Shown: positions 46,469 through 55,941, numbered from the stretch's first letter. The stretch: DNA of 64,000 bases from Devosia sp. (GCF_028290625.1 NZ_JAQGJM010000009.1:124001-188000), one strand, 5' to 3'. Notes: a model not told the origin generated them from the sequence alone. Made by a program: numbers and translations.

Positions 46469-46527
46469 AGACGGGCTTGCCCTCTGGCGCGAAGGTTGGC
46501 AGAACGCGCCGACTCCCTGACCATTGA

Positions 46528-47591
<1,064 letters not shown>

Positions 47592-47592
<1 letters not shown>

Positions 47593-47924
47593 TGATCGTC
47601 AACGTCACCGACCAGGCCGGGGAGCAGCACGAGCTTGAAGCGCTCGACGGCTGGCGCGTGATGGAAGTGATCCGCGACTGGGGCCTCAACATCAAGGCCG
47701 AGTGCGGCGGGGCCATGGCTTGCGCCACCTGCCACGTCTATGTCGATGCCGACTGGTTCGACAAGGTCGGCGCGCCCAGCGATGAGGAGGAGGACATGCT
47801 CGATACAGTCGGCGATGTCCGCTCGAACTCGCGGCTGAGCTGCCAGATTTTGATGAGCGATGAGCTTGATGGCCTCAAGGTCACGTTGGCGGCCAGTGCG
47901 GCCAAGGATGATGTCGCGGCCTAG
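47592..47924 (+). CDS. [2Fe-2S] ferredoxin, copy 2
   Basis: 110 residues, paralogous to the ferredoxin at 41225-41545. Ligands appear in KAECGGAMACATCHVYV and SRLSCQIL. The start overlaps the ferredoxin reductase stop (TGATG). It is the likely immediate electron carrier from that reductase to CysI, or also APS reductase, in the same operon. EEEDMLDTVGDVRSNSRLSCQ is the conserved C-terminal cluster arm. The gene ends the operon; a palindromic repeat follows. Confidence 0.92.
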
Positions 47925-47950
47925 GCTGCTGATTTCGTTCCCCGATCTAG

Positions 47951-48055
47951 CCCACCCACTGTTCTTCCCGCGGACTTGATCCGCGGGCCACTCTCAACAC
48001 GGCACAAGCGGCGAGAGGCCCACGGATCAAGTCCGCGGGAAGGATCGTGGGTGGG
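47951..48055. repeat. Palindromic intergenic repeat, family 4
   Basis: CTTCCCGCGGACTTGATCCG and CGGATCAAGTCCGCGGGAAG face each other, with CACTCTC / GAGAGG inside and CCCACCCA / TGGGTGGG outside. It separates the ferredoxin from the convergent FMN reductase gene and could terminate both. It matches the CGCGGACTTGATCCGCGGG element seen across Rhizobiales. Confidence 0.8.
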
Positions 48056-48087
48056 GAAGGGCTGGCGATTATTCTGTCCCGAAGTGA

Positions 48088-48663
48088 TTATTCCGCTGCA
48101 ACCGACAGCACTTCGCGCGGGCCGTGGTGGTTGATGAAGTTGGCGAACTTGTCGAGATAGCCAGTAAGGAAGCCGCGGGTGGTGTCGTCGGTGACCTCGA
48201 AGTGCTCATCGATCAGGCCTGGCTTGGTCTGGAAGTAGACTTCGGGCTGGCCCATGACGACCAGATCGAACAGGGGCAGGATTTGGCGGAGGTGGCCCTG
48301 GCCGACGGCGGTGCCGATGGCGCCCGGCGTGGTGCCGACGAGCGAGACGGGCTTGCCCAGCCAGGCGCTCTGACCCCAAGGGCGCGAACCCCAATCGAGG
48401 GCGTTCTTGATCACGCCGGGGAAGGAGCGGTTGATTTCCGGCATGACGATCAGCACGGCATCGGCGGCGGTGATCTGAGCCTTAAGCTTGGTGACGGCCT
48501 CGGGCGGGTTATCCCACAGGTCGTTATTGTAATGGGGCAGGCTGCCGATATCGAGATAATCGAACTTGAGCTGTCCGGCTGCCAGCTTTTCCAGCGTCTT
48601 GGCAAAAGTGGCGTTGATGGAATTCTTGGTCAGGCTCCCGACCATAACTGCGACAGTTTTCAC
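48088..48663 (-). CDS. NADPH-dependent FMN reductase family protein
   Basis: 191 residues of the flavodoxin-like fold. MVGSLTKNSINATFAKTL is the phosphate-binding loop for FMN, VLIVMPEINRSFPGVIKNALDWGSRP is the substrate loop and LVGTTPGAIGTAVGQGHLRQIL the isoalloxazine-binding segment. It reduces FMN or quinones with NADPH and resembles the ChrR/azoreductase group. It is divergent from an HxlR regulator at 48759, a common regulatory pairing, which implies inducible expression by an electrophile or quinone. It is related to the partial gene at 1-543. Confidence 0.9.
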   Translation of the reverse strand: MKTVAVMVGSLTKNSINATFAKTLEKLAAGQLKFDYLDIGSLPHYNNDLWDNPPEAVTKLKAQITAADAVLIVMPEINRSFPGVIKNALDWGSRPWGQSAWLGKPVSLVGTTPGAIGTAVGQGHLRQILPLFDLVVMGQPEVYFQTKPGLIDEHFEVTDDTTRGFLTGYLDKFANFINHHGPREVLSVAAE

Positions 48664-48758
48664 GATAATCTCACTGGTATCCGTTGGTAACTGACGCTAT
48701 ATGAGTGCCTATGAAATTCGCCGCAAGACGGCACTTTTTCGATACATCAGGCACCAAA
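48664..48758. promoter_or_regulatory. Divergent promoter region with TGGTA direct repeat
   Basis: 95 bases between the divergent FMN reductase and HxlR genes. TGGTA occurs at 48675-48679 and 48685-48689, a 10-base spacing that would place both on one DNA face. It could be a regulator site; the evidence is positional. Confidence 0.35.
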
Positions 48759-49175
48759 ATGAAACCAATTGACGAACATCACGATTGCCGCCCGGTTGGC
48801 GAAATCCTGCACCAGATCGGCGGCAAGTGGACCGTGCTGATCATCACCAAGCTGGCCGACGGGCCGATGCGTTTTGGCGAGATCAAGCGCATGATCGGCG
48901 GCATCAGCCAGAAGGTTCTGACCGCGACGCTGCGTGATTTGGAGATGGATGGGTTTGTGACCCGCACGGTGACGCCGTCGATCCCGCCGCGGGTGGATTA
49001 TGAACTGACCGATCTGGGCTATGACCTGCAGGTGCCGCTCAAGGCTATCGGGCAATGGGCCACCATCAACCGGCCAAAGGTGCTCGATGCCCGCCGGCAA
49101 TATTTCGCCGAGCATCCCGATGCCATGCCCGCCCGGATGGGGCGGATAGCGGAGCTCAAGCAGGCAGCGGAGTAG
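48759..49175 (+). CDS. HxlR family transcriptional regulator
   Basis: 138 residues from ATG 48759 (MKPIDEHHDCRPVGEILHQIGGKWTVLII); the GTG at 48705 would add an 18-residue basic extension and cannot be excluded. The winged helix is GKWTVLIITKLADGPMRFGEIKRMIGGISQKVLTATLRDLEMDGFVTRTV, the diagnostic HxlR block. The cysteine in HHDCRPVG sits where redox- or electrophile-sensing HxlR proteins such as HypR and QorR carry their reactive cysteine. It is divergent from the FMN reductase gene, which is its most likely target. Confidence 0.9.
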   Translation: MKPIDEHHDCRPVGEILHQIGGKWTVLIITKLADGPMRFGEIKRMIGGISQKVLTATLRDLEMDGFVTRTVTPSIPPRVDYELTDLGYDLQVPLKAIGQWATINRPKVLDARRQYFAEHPDAMPARMGRIAELKQAAE

Positions 49176-49221
49176 CCCAAAGCGTGACCGGGTGGCGCCG
49201 CGCGCCGTGGCGTGCCTGGCA

Positions 49222-50030
49222 CGGCGCCGCCGACCCAAGGCGGCCAGCGGTGTCGGTTATTCGCATCTTGTGGGATAGGTAGTCGGAGGGGCGGCTCGCC
49301 TACTCCGGCCCGGAGCGCTGCGACAAATCCGGGTCGGGGTGTACAGTGGTCAGCCAGAGATTGCCTGGCGCTCATAGGCACCTGGCATCGTGATGGATTA
49401 GTCGCCCATGATGCTCAGCGGCATATCGTATTTGGGCGTTTCCACAGGGGTCTTCGGGGCCACCTTGACCGCCTTGGCGCCGGGCTGGCGGACCGAAACT
49501 TCTGACGCCACGACATCGCAGCGGAAACCCTTGGCATTGGCTGCCGTGACGGCATCCTGGATCGCACTGCTGTGCTCGACCAACGACTGGCTGGACTGCT
49601 CAGGGGTCAGGCAGCCGGGGGCGGCATAGGCAGAACCGCCCGTCGCCAGAATCCCTAGGCCGATAGCGGCGGCAGCAAAACCCGATTTCACAAATGTGTG
49701 CATTTATTTTTCCTTTACTTCGGCCGTACCCGACAGTGGGCAATCCAGCGAGGCTGGTGGCCTTTGGGCAGAGTTGCAATGGCGGCTGATTTTCTTTTGT
49801 TTTCAGTCGTCTAACGCAATCTAAGACCGTGCTGAGACGGCTTTCAAGTTAAGAAGTGGTCATGCTTTGGCCATCTACGGGCAGAACCCGAGCAGACGTG
49901 GTGCCGCACGAGGCGTAGACGCCGGAGCGGTCTAAAGTATCTTCGAAGAAACTACCTGGTGTTCCGTAGTATGCAGGCAGATCATTCCAGCCATGCATCT
50001 GTGTGCTGGCGTTGGGGCAATGCGCAAAAC
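49222..50030. repeat. Tandem duplication, copy A
   Basis: Aligned by eye with 50031-50830. Shared blocks are CTACTCCGGCCCGGAGC, CCGGGTCGGGGT, CCTGGCATCGTGAT-type 3' ends, the secreted protein gene, and the upstream ATCATTCCAGC-CATGC-TCT tail. The 500-base stretch 49704-50203 holds no gene: it consists of the copy A upstream part and the copy B 3' part. Divergence is large, so the duplication is old. Confidence 0.75.
49398..49703 (-). CDS. Small secreted two-cysteine protein, copy A
   Basis: 101 residues. MHTFVKSGFAAAAIGLGILATGGSAYAAPG is a signal peptide; the mature protein of about 73 residues holds two cysteines, in GCLTPEQ and in GFRCDVV, which could form a disulfide in the periplasm. The rest is Ala/Val/Lys-rich without a known domain. 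AAGGA lies ten bases before the ATG. It is the older or younger sister of 50204-50497: both share SGFAAA, GCLTP, QSL, ANxKGFRCDVVAS and a C-terminal region that differs. Function unknown. Confidence 0.8.
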   Translation of the reverse strand: MHTFVKSGFAAAAIGLGILATGGSAYAAPGCLTPEQSSQSLVEHSSAIQDAVTAANAKGFRCDVVASEVSVRQPGAKAVKVAPKTPVETPKYDMPLSIMGD

Positions 50031-50830
50031 AGCGCGCCGCCGACCCCGGGAGGGCAAGCGGTGTGCTTGTTCAGGTTTTGTGTGGGTCAGGTGGTCGGCG
50101 CTTCCGCCTACTCCGGCCCGGAGCCCCTGCAATTCCGGGTCGGGGTATACATGCGTCGGCGAAAGATTACCTGGCGCCTAGGGCGCCTTGGCATCGTGAT
50201 CAATTAGTCCATCAGGCTGGTAGGCGTTGCCTGCTCAGGAGCGGCCTGGAAGTAGACCTTGGGGGTCACTTTGGTAGCGGGCTGCTGAACCGAATAGTCG
50301 GAAGCAACGACATCGCAACGGAAGCCCTTAACGTTGGCTGCAGCGGCGGCATCATAGTCTGCGTCGCTGGAGTCGATCAGCGACTGGGCGGTCTGGTCGG
50401 GGGTGAGGCAACCAGCGGCAAACGCAGAACCGGCGCTGGCGAAAATGCCCAGACCAACAACTGCAGCGGCGAAACCAGATTTCAAATAGGTGTTCATTTT
50501 ACTTTTCCTTTACTTTGGGCACAGCTACCCTCCCGGTCCTCAGCTATGCCGAGACCCGTTAGACGCTACTGTGGTAGCGAGTGATTTTTCAGTGTTATCA
50601 ATCGCCTACGGTGAAGGTAAGTACACTTACGATCGCTTTCAAGTCATCAGATCGTCATGTTTTTGCGGTCTATGGGAAGCTTCCCGCATAGATGTTGTGG
50701 CTCCGGATCGGCAGACGCCCGGAATATCCAAAAGTATCTTGGAAGAAACTGCCCACATCTAGAAGATATGCAGCAAGATCATTCCAGCTATGCGTCTATG
50801 TGGTGGGTTGGGCGACTTTGGTCAGCTCGG
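50031..50830. repeat. Tandem duplication, copy B
   Basis: Partner of 49222-50030. Its far end (TCATTCCAGCTATGCGTCTATGTGG) runs into the last codons of the YcjF-like gene, and the equivalent tail of copy A is ATCATTCCAGCCATGCATCTG; this suggests that B is the original position and A the derived copy. The 298 bases 50498-50795 hold no gene. Confidence 0.75.
50204..50497 (-). CDS. Small secreted two-cysteine protein, copy B
   Basis: 97 residues. The signal peptide MNTYLKSGFAAAVVGLGIFASAGSAFAAG precedes a mature domain with GCLTPDQTAQSLIDSSDADY and ANVKGFRCDVVASDYSVQQ. The cysteine spacing equals copy A. The C-terminal 25 residues (VYFQAAPEQATPTSLMD) differ from copy A, which ends KTPVETPKYDMPLSIMGD. 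Expected to be periplasmic or secreted. No family was recognised, but the conserved ANxKGFRCDVVAS patch implies selection. It precedes the YcjF-like gene on the same strand. Confidence 0.8.
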   Translation of the reverse strand: MNTYLKSGFAAAVVGLGIFASAGSAFAAGCLTPDQTAQSLIDSSDADYDAAAAANVKGFRCDVVASDYSVQQPATKVTPKVYFQAAPEQATPTSLMD

Positions 50831-51803
50831 GGATGAAGTCGCGCACCATGGGCTGCTTTTGCGTTTCGAACGGAAGTGGGCGGACGACGCGCATGGCGGC
50901 GATGCCGACGCGAACCGTCATCAGGCCGTTAACAACGCCTTCGCCCAAGCGGGCCGAGAGCTTGGCTGCAATGCCCTGGCCGACCAATTGCTCGACGATG
51001 CCATCGGTCAGCACTAGGCCGCCGGTGACTGCGAGATGGGCGAGGATGGCGCCGGTGAGCCGCCAGAAGCCAAAGAAGCCTGGGCGGGCGCCGTAGAGGG
51101 CCGCAATGGCGCCGGCAAGGCGGACGCTTTCGTAGACGACGAAGGCGATATCGACCAGCGCGCGAGGCGACACGGCGGTGACCAGGGCCACGCGGCGGGC
51201 GGAGGCGGCAGTCAGGGCCTTGGCGCGGGCGTCGAGCGGGGCCATGAGGCTGCGTTCGGCGAGGGCGACGATTTCATGGCCGTCGAACAAGTGGGGCACG
51301 TTGTTGGCGACGGACTGGCGCGCGCGGGCAAGGTCCGGCCGGCCGGCATAGATACCCTCCAGGCGGCTGACGACGTGCTGGGCGGCGTGTTGATCATTGT
51401 TGGCGGTTGCGAGTGCTGCATCGCGCTTGAGGCCGTCCAGGACCTTCAGGCGGCGCAGGGCGAAGATTTCGCGGGCGGCGAGGATGATAACGGCGAGCAC
51501 GAAGATGGCCAGCACGCCGATGCCGGCCCAGCCGAGCCATTCATTGGCGGCGAAGAGATCACGGATGAGGCGGTCGGCTGCAAGGCTGATGCCGGCGGAC
51601 ACCAGAATGCTGCCAGCGGTCCAGGCGGCGCGGCCGACCCAGCCCATCGGCTTTGCGGCGGGGGCAACGAGGGTTTCGTCGGCGGCGGGGTCGAAGTCGG
51701 TCTCGGTGATCTCGACCTTGGCGGGAAGAAAGGCGCGGGGCAGGCGGATACTGTCGTCGGGCTCGGCGGCAGCGGCGGTGGGGCGAGCAATGGGGCGCTT
51801 CAT
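50796..51803 (-). CDS. YcjF/TIGR01620 family membrane protein (DUF697)
   Basis: 335 residues. The acidic N-terminus is followed by two membrane helices (WTAGSILVSAGISLAADRLI and WAGIGVLAIFVLAVIILAAREIFAL) and a C-terminal amphipathic DUF697 region (YESVRLAGAIAALYGARPGFFGFWRLTGAILAHLAVTG). Members are encoded beside YcjX, as here; the two overlap by ATGA at 51800-51803. In enterobacteria the pair is linked to envelope-stress response; in alphaproteobacteria the role is not defined. It is the second gene of the transcript. Confidence 0.9.
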   Translation of the reverse strand: MKRPIARPTAAAAEPDDSIRLPRAFLPAKVEITETDFDPAADETLVAPAAKPMGWVGRAAWTAGSILVSAGISLAADRLIRDLFAANEWLGWAGIGVLAIFVLAVIILAAREIFALRRLKVLDGLKRDAALATANNDQHAAQHVVSRLEGIYAGRPDLARARQSVANNVPHLFDGHEIVALAERSLMAPLDARAKALTAASARRVALVTAVSPRALVDIAFVVYESVRLAGAIAALYGARPGFFGFWRLTGAILAHLAVTGGLVLTDGIVEQLVGQGIAAKLSARLGEGVVNGLMTVRVGIAAMRVVRPLPFETQKQPMVRDFIPELTKVAQPTT

Positions 51804-53251
51804 TTGAGCCAGTCTCCGATGAGGAAATCCAGCGCCCGGTCGAAGCGGATATGCGGCAGGATGGGGTCGCCGGCCGCGTTACGGTCGAGCTTTTGCGGCG
51901 GCACGAAGCGCAGGAAGTTCAGCGAAACCGGCGCGCCGTCTTCGAAAAGTGAATCCGGACGCTCGGGCAAGTCACCGGGAAATAGAGCGATTTCGGTCTT
52001 GCCGTCGTATTTTGTGCCGTCCAGCGCCTCGCCCGCCATAGGGGTGCCGATAATGGTGGGTAGGGTTTCACCGGCCTCGCTAATGGTGCCTTCGCGGGTG
52101 GCGCGGATGGCGGCCAGGGCTATGGAGCGGGTTTCGGCGCCGACGAAGCGGGCGCGCTTGCTGGCGTCGGCGACGAGGCGGTTGAGGATACTCTCCAGCC
52201 GGTCGTGGCTGGTGTGGTGGACGTGATCAGCCTTGGTGGCGGCAAACAGAATGCGGTCGATCTTGCGCACGAAGGGGCGCAGCAGGGGATTGGTATCGCC
52301 CTGGCGGAAGCAGGAGAGCACCGAGGTTAGTGCGGTTTCCAGATCGGCGACGGCGGCCGGGCCGGCATTCAGCGCGCGCAGGGTATCGACCAGCACGATC
52401 TGGCGATCGAGGCGGGCGAAGTGGTCCTTGAAGAACGGGCGGACCACCTGATCCTTATAGGCCTCGTAGCGGTGTTCCAGCATGGCGTAGAGGCTGGCAT
52501 TGCGGACCGGCTGGGTTGGTGGCGGCAGCGGCGCGAAGGTGAGCGCTGGCGAGCCCTCCAGATCGCCGGGCAGCAGGAAGCGGCCGGGGGGGAGGGTGGA
52601 GAGCGCGCCGTGTTCGCGGCTGCGCCGGAGGTAGTCGGTGAAGGCGGCGGCGAGCTTTTCGGCGTCGGGGTCGTTGGCCTCCTTCTTGGTGTCGATGCTG
52701 GCCAGGACTTCGAGGAAGGGGCCGGCTTCCTTGCCCGAGCCGGGGCGCTGGGCGCGCTCCAGGGCGTCGCGGCTCCAGTCGGCAAAGCTCATGGTCAGGA
52801 GGGGGAGGTCGAGGAGCCATTCGCCAGGATAGTCGACGATGTCGAGATTGAGCGTCGAGGGGCCGCGCAGGCCGGAGAACCAGGCGGTGGACTGGTATTT
52901 GAGCACGATGCGCAATTGGGAAATGCGGCGGGTGCTGTCGGGCCAGGTCGGGGTCCTGCCGGTGAGGGCCTCAAGATGTTGCTCGTAAGCGAAGCGCGGA
53001 ATGGTGGCTTCGGGATATTCGGCGAGGCGGGCGCCGATGAAGCGGCCCTCGGCCAGCGGAGCAAAGCCGGGCAGGCGGCCGCCGGTCAGCAGGTTATGGA
53101 TTAGCGCGGTGATGAAAATGGTCTTGCCGGCCCGGCTGAGGCCGGTGACGCCAAGGCGCAGGGTGGGGGTGAAATTGCCGGTGGCGGCATCGGCGAGATT
53201 GGTGAGGGCGATGCCCAGTTCGTCGACGATGGTCGTCGGAGATTGTGCCAA
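51800..53251 (-). CDS. YcjX family P-loop GTPase-like protein
   Basis: 483 residues from TTG 53251, chosen because GAGGA lies eight bases upstream; the track start at 53299 (also TTG) has none. The P-loop GVTGLSRAGKTIFIT is at about residues 36-50 and LDIVDYPGEWLLDLPLL the Walker B/G3-like block, both typical of DUF463 (YcjX). VDTLRALNAG and ATKADHVHHT (NKxD-like, TKAD) support GTP binding. Its stop overlaps the start of the YcjF-like gene. Likely associated with the inner membrane through YcjF. Confidence 0.88.
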   Translation of the reverse strand: MAQSPTTIVDELGIALTNLADAATGNFTPTLRLGVTGLSRAGKTIFITALIHNLLTGGRLPGFAPLAEGRFIGARLAEYPEATIPRFAYEQHLEALTGRTPTWPDSTRRISQLRIVLKYQSTAWFSGLRGPSTLNLDIVDYPGEWLLDLPLLTMSFADWSRDALERAQRPGSGKEAGPFLEVLASIDTKKEANDPDAEKLAAAFTDYLRRSREHGALSTLPPGRFLLPGDLEGSPALTFAPLPPPTQPVRNASLYAMLEHRYEAYKDQVVRPFFKDHFARLDRQIVLVDTLRALNAGPAAVADLETALTSVLSCFRQGDTNPLLRPFVRKIDRILFAATKADHVHHTSHDRLESILNRLVADASKRARFVGAETRSIALAAIRATREGTISEAGETLPTIIGTPMAGEALDGTKYDGKTEIALFPGDLPERPDSLFEDGAPVSLNFLRFVPPQKLDRNAAGDPILPHIRFDRALDFLIGDWLK

Positions 53252-53355
53252 GCGATCATCCTCGGTGTGCGGGCAGAAAATAGGGTGTTGGCGGGGCAAT
53301 GCAAGGGCGGAACGGGTGCGGGGCCCAGGCGTTTTCCTACGAAAGGAGACGTGCC

Positions 53356-53796
53356 ATGCAAAAACCTGTTGTCGAAGTCGATACCATCATCGCGGCTGAT
53401 CCCAAGGCCGTGTGGTCAGCCATGACCGCAAAGGGCAAGTCAGCGCTGTTCGCCGGAACCGACGTGAAGACCGATTGGAAAGTTGGCCACAAGATCACCT
53501 TCTCGGGTGACTGGAAGGGGAAGAAATTTGAGGACCACGGAGAGATTCAGCGGTTCGACGAGGGCAAGGAGCTCAGCTTCACCCACTGGAGCGCGATGAG
53601 CGGCGAGCCGGACCGGCCGGAGAATTACCACGTCGTGCGCTATGTGCTGGAGCCCACCGGAAGCAAGACGAGGGTGCGGCTGAGCCAGCTCAATATGGGC
53701 GAGGCGGCCGACATCGATGCCAAGACCAAGGCGGAATACACCAAGAACTGGAAGATGATGCTGGATGGATTGAAGGAGAGCGTGGAGAAGCATTGA
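53356..53796 (+). CDS. SRPBCC/AHSA1-like domain protein
   Basis: 146 residues from ATG 53356, with AAAGGAG eight bases upstream. The helix-grip fold shows TIIAADPKAVWSAMTAKGKSALFAGTDVKTDWKVGHKITFSGDW, then EDHGEIQRFDEGKELSFTHWS and an ending NWKMMLDGLKESVEKH; the Ahsa1/START-like pattern is clear. Such proteins bind hydrophobic ligands or act as Hsp90-like co-chaperones in eukaryotes; the bacterial role is generally unknown. Single gene, convergent with metA. Confidence 0.87.
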   Translation: MQKPVVEVDTIIAADPKAVWSAMTAKGKSALFAGTDVKTDWKVGHKITFSGDWKGKKFEDHGEIQRFDEGKELSFTHWSAMSGEPDRPENYHVVRYVLEPTGSKTRVRLSQLNMGEAADIDAKTKAEYTKNWKMMLDGLKESVEKH

Positions 53797-53817
53797 GGGC
53801 GCCGAAGCGCCCCCATC

Positions 53818-54729
53818 CTATTTCCCGATCTCTTCCATCTCGTATGGCGTGGTCTGGTACATCTCGTTGATCCAGTTCTGGAACAACAGATGCGCGTGAC
53901 TACGCCAGCGGTTTTCGGGAACGGCGGTGACGTCCCCATTGGGGAACAGGTTGGCGGGCGGGGGCGTGCCCAGGCCCGCCTTGACGTCGCGTTCGTATTC
54001 GTCGGCCAGTGAGCGGTTGTCGTATTCCAGGTGATTGAGGAAATAGATCGCGCGCCGCTGCAGGTCCCCCAGCATGCAAACGCCGATTTCGGCGTTGTCG
54101 ATCAGCACTTCCAGGTTGGCGCCCAGCGTCGATTTGTCGATGTCGTTGTAACGGGACACCGGGATCATCGGGCTATCTGAAAAACCGCGGAGGAACGGCG
54201 AAAGCGGGTTCGTTACCTGGTGACGGAACACGCCGAAGGCCTTGTCCTTCATGCGGTAGCGCTGGGCGCCATGGAAATGGTGCAGGGCCGCCTGCGCGCC
54301 CCAGCAGATGAACATGGTCTGGTGCACGTTGGTCTTGGTCCAGTCCATGATTTCGAGCATTTCGGGCCAGTAGCGGACCTCCTCGAAGGGCATATTGGCG
54401 ACCGGCGCGCCGGTGACGATGAAGCCGTCGAACTTCTGCGTGCGCACCTCTTCCCAGGTTTTGTAGAAGGTGTTGAGGTAGTCCTCCGAGGTGTTCTTGG
54501 ACTTGTGGTCGGAGACGCGCACCAGCGTCAGTTCGATCTGCAGCGGCGTCGAGCCGATCAGGCGGGCGAACTGGGTTTCGGTGCGTTCCTTGTTGGGCAT
54601 CAGGTTGAGCAGGCCGACATGGAGCGGGCGGATGTCCTGCCGCGCGGCGCGGGTGGAATCCATGACGTTGACGCCCTCGGCCTCGAGCGTCTTGCGGGCG
54701 GGCAGATCATCAGGAATGCGAATAGGCAT
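53818..54729 (-). CDS. metA: Homoserine O-acyltransferase (MetA)
   Basis: 303 residues with AGAGGG eight bases before ATG 54729. FICWGAQAAL holds the nucleophile Cys142, and YFLNHLEYD holds the partner His and Glu. LMPNKERTETQFARLIGSTPLQIELTLVR is the conserved N-terminal block. The residue at position 111, which sets acyl-CoA choice in this family (Glu for acetyl, Gly for succinyl in E. coli), is Ala in GAPVANMPFEEV. It thus looks more like a succinyl-type enzyme, by inference only. It starts methionine synthesis from homoserine. No SAM-II riboswitch was seen upstream. Confidence 0.93.
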   Translation of the reverse strand: MPIRIPDDLPARKTLEAEGVNVMDSTRAARQDIRPLHVGLLNLMPNKERTETQFARLIGSTPLQIELTLVRVSDHKSKNTSEDYLNTFYKTWEEVRTQKFDGFIVTGAPVANMPFEEVRYWPEMLEIMDWTKTNVHQTMFICWGAQAALHHFHGAQRYRMKDKAFGVFRHQVTNPLSPFLRGFSDSPMIPVSRYNDIDKSTLGANLEVLIDNAEIGVCMLGDLQRRAIYFLNHLEYDNRSLADEYERDVKAGLGTPPPANLFPNGDVTAVPENRWRSHAHLLFQNWINEMYQTTPYEMEEIGK

Positions 54730-54779
54730 ATGACCCTCTTTCGGGTTCGTAGTTGGCGATAGGGCGTAATGCAGGCTGG

Positions 54780-54803
54780 CGCGTCTCCAATGGGAGGCGC
54801 GCT
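54780..54803 (-). terminator. Hairpin between P-loop gene and metA
   Basis: GCGCGTCTCC and GGGAGGCGCGC form a ten-bp stem with one G-T pair and a short AAT loop directly after the P-loop gene stop. No T-run; it may attenuate read-through into metA. Confidence 0.4.
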
Positions 54804-55668
54804 AGCGCATTCGCGCCTCGATCGCTGCGGCCATCAGGTCGACGAATTCGTCGCCGTCGCGCACGATGGCGAGGTCGGAGGCTTCCACCACATAGCCGAA
54901 ATTGTCGGCCAGCGTCTGGTAACGCGGCAGGCGGTCATGCAGCAGAGCTTCGAAGCCCCAGGCGCCGAAAGCGGCGGGGTCGACGTCGCAGTCTTCCGCG
55001 ATTTTGTTGAGCGCCTTGTATTCCGCCCAGATCCGCACCAGGAATTCCGGGGTGTAGTAGAGCGGCTTGGGGCTTTGCTTGAACCGCGCAATGAGCTGGC
55101 CCGCGTCCTTTTCGGTGCCCCGGATGTAGAGCAGGGCGGTGCTGGCGGTCAGCGTCTCTATCACCGGATCATGGGGATCGGTGGGGTCGACCACCTCGAT
55201 CAGCGAACCACCCGTGTCGGTGATAAAATCGTCATAGCCATAGAGCGCCTTGGCCCGCTCGATGAAGTGCGGCACGTCGCGTAGGGCCGCGATTTCGGAG
55301 ACGCGATGCTGCTCTTGGCGGCGCTGGTATTCCTCCAGCGGCAGGCCACCTTTGTCGGGATTGCCAGGCGTGCCAAGGTAGGTCGACAGCGGGTCGAGAT
55401 TGGCGAAGGTGATGTTGGACGAGATGTAGATCGAATCCGAGCGCAGCAGTTCGGCCAGGAAGGGGTTCTTCATGGCTTCGCGCTTGAAGTTGTCGACGAT
55501 ATGCTCGCCCATATAGCGGGTGCCGATGCGATAATCGGCCGAATAGTGGAACCAGTTCGAGCTGCGCAGCATGGCGCTCAGCCGCGTCTTGCCGACGCCG
55601 GCCATGCCGAACACGGTCACCGCGCGATGCGGGGATTTGACGAACTCATCGGCATTCTTGAACAGCAT
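54802..55668 (-). CDS. P-loop ATPase-like protein of unknown role
   Basis: 288 residues from ATG 55668, with GGAAGGG upstream; the track start at 55704 has no ribosome-binding site. TVFGMAGVGKTRLSAMLR gives a Walker A at about residues 19-36. SIYISSNITFANLDPLS and FITDTGGSLIEVVDPTDP include hydrophobic strands with aspartates that might be Walker B. The C-terminal FEALLHDRLPRYQTLADNFGYVVEASDLAIVRDGDEFVDL resembles kinase-like proteins of alphaproteobacteria annotated as ATPase or shikimate-kinase-like. I do not recognise a named function. It is followed by metA in the same direction. Confidence 0.72.
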   Translation of the reverse strand: MLFKNADEFVKSPHRAVTVFGMAGVGKTRLSAMLRSSNWFHYSADYRIGTRYMGEHIVDNFKREAMKNPFLAELLRSDSIYISSNITFANLDPLSTYLGTPGNPDKGGLPLEEYQRRQEQHRVSEIAALRDVPHFIERAKALYGYDDFITDTGGSLIEVVDPTDPHDPVIETLTASTALLYIRGTEKDAGQLIARFKQSPKPLYYTPEFLVRIWAEYKALNKIAEDCDVDPAAFGAWGFEALLHDRLPRYQTLADNFGYVVEASDLAIVRDGDEFVDLMAAAIEARMR

Positions 55669-55862
55669 CGCGGCCCTTCCATCCCACCACGCCACGCCTT
55701 GCAAAAGGGGGAATGACGCCGGGGAGCAACTGGCTTTGCGTTTAATCGAATGGCGGCAACTTCACAAGCAGGCGGCAATTTCTACCATCGGCCCGGACGG
55801 AGTTGCCGGTCTGGATCGGCCCCTAGCCATGCGCTCTGGCGATTGTTCAATAAAATCAACGG

Positions 55863-55888
55863 TTAACCAAGTTGGCACCGCAATTGCA
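55863..55888 (+). promoter_or_regulatory. Sigma-54 promoter and TTAACC half-site of flgE
   Basis: TTGGCAC-CGCAA-TTGCA at 55872-55888 matches the RpoN consensus TGGCAC-N5-TTGCA exactly, with GG and GC separated by ten bases. A TTAACCA site at 55863-55869 lies directly upstream within the GGTTAACC palindrome and resembles a CtrA half-site. The transcription start would be near 55899, about 43 bases before flgE. Confidence 0.75.
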
Positions 55889-55941
55889 TTGATTTGAGCG
55901 AAGGCGTCGCCTGGCGCCAATAGCTTCTACGGAGTTTTTTG

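Noticed and set aside
54730-54800. SAM-II riboswitch upstream of metA
   Set aside because: The 72-base gap to the upstream gene lacks the conserved SAM-II stem and loop sequences and is too short.
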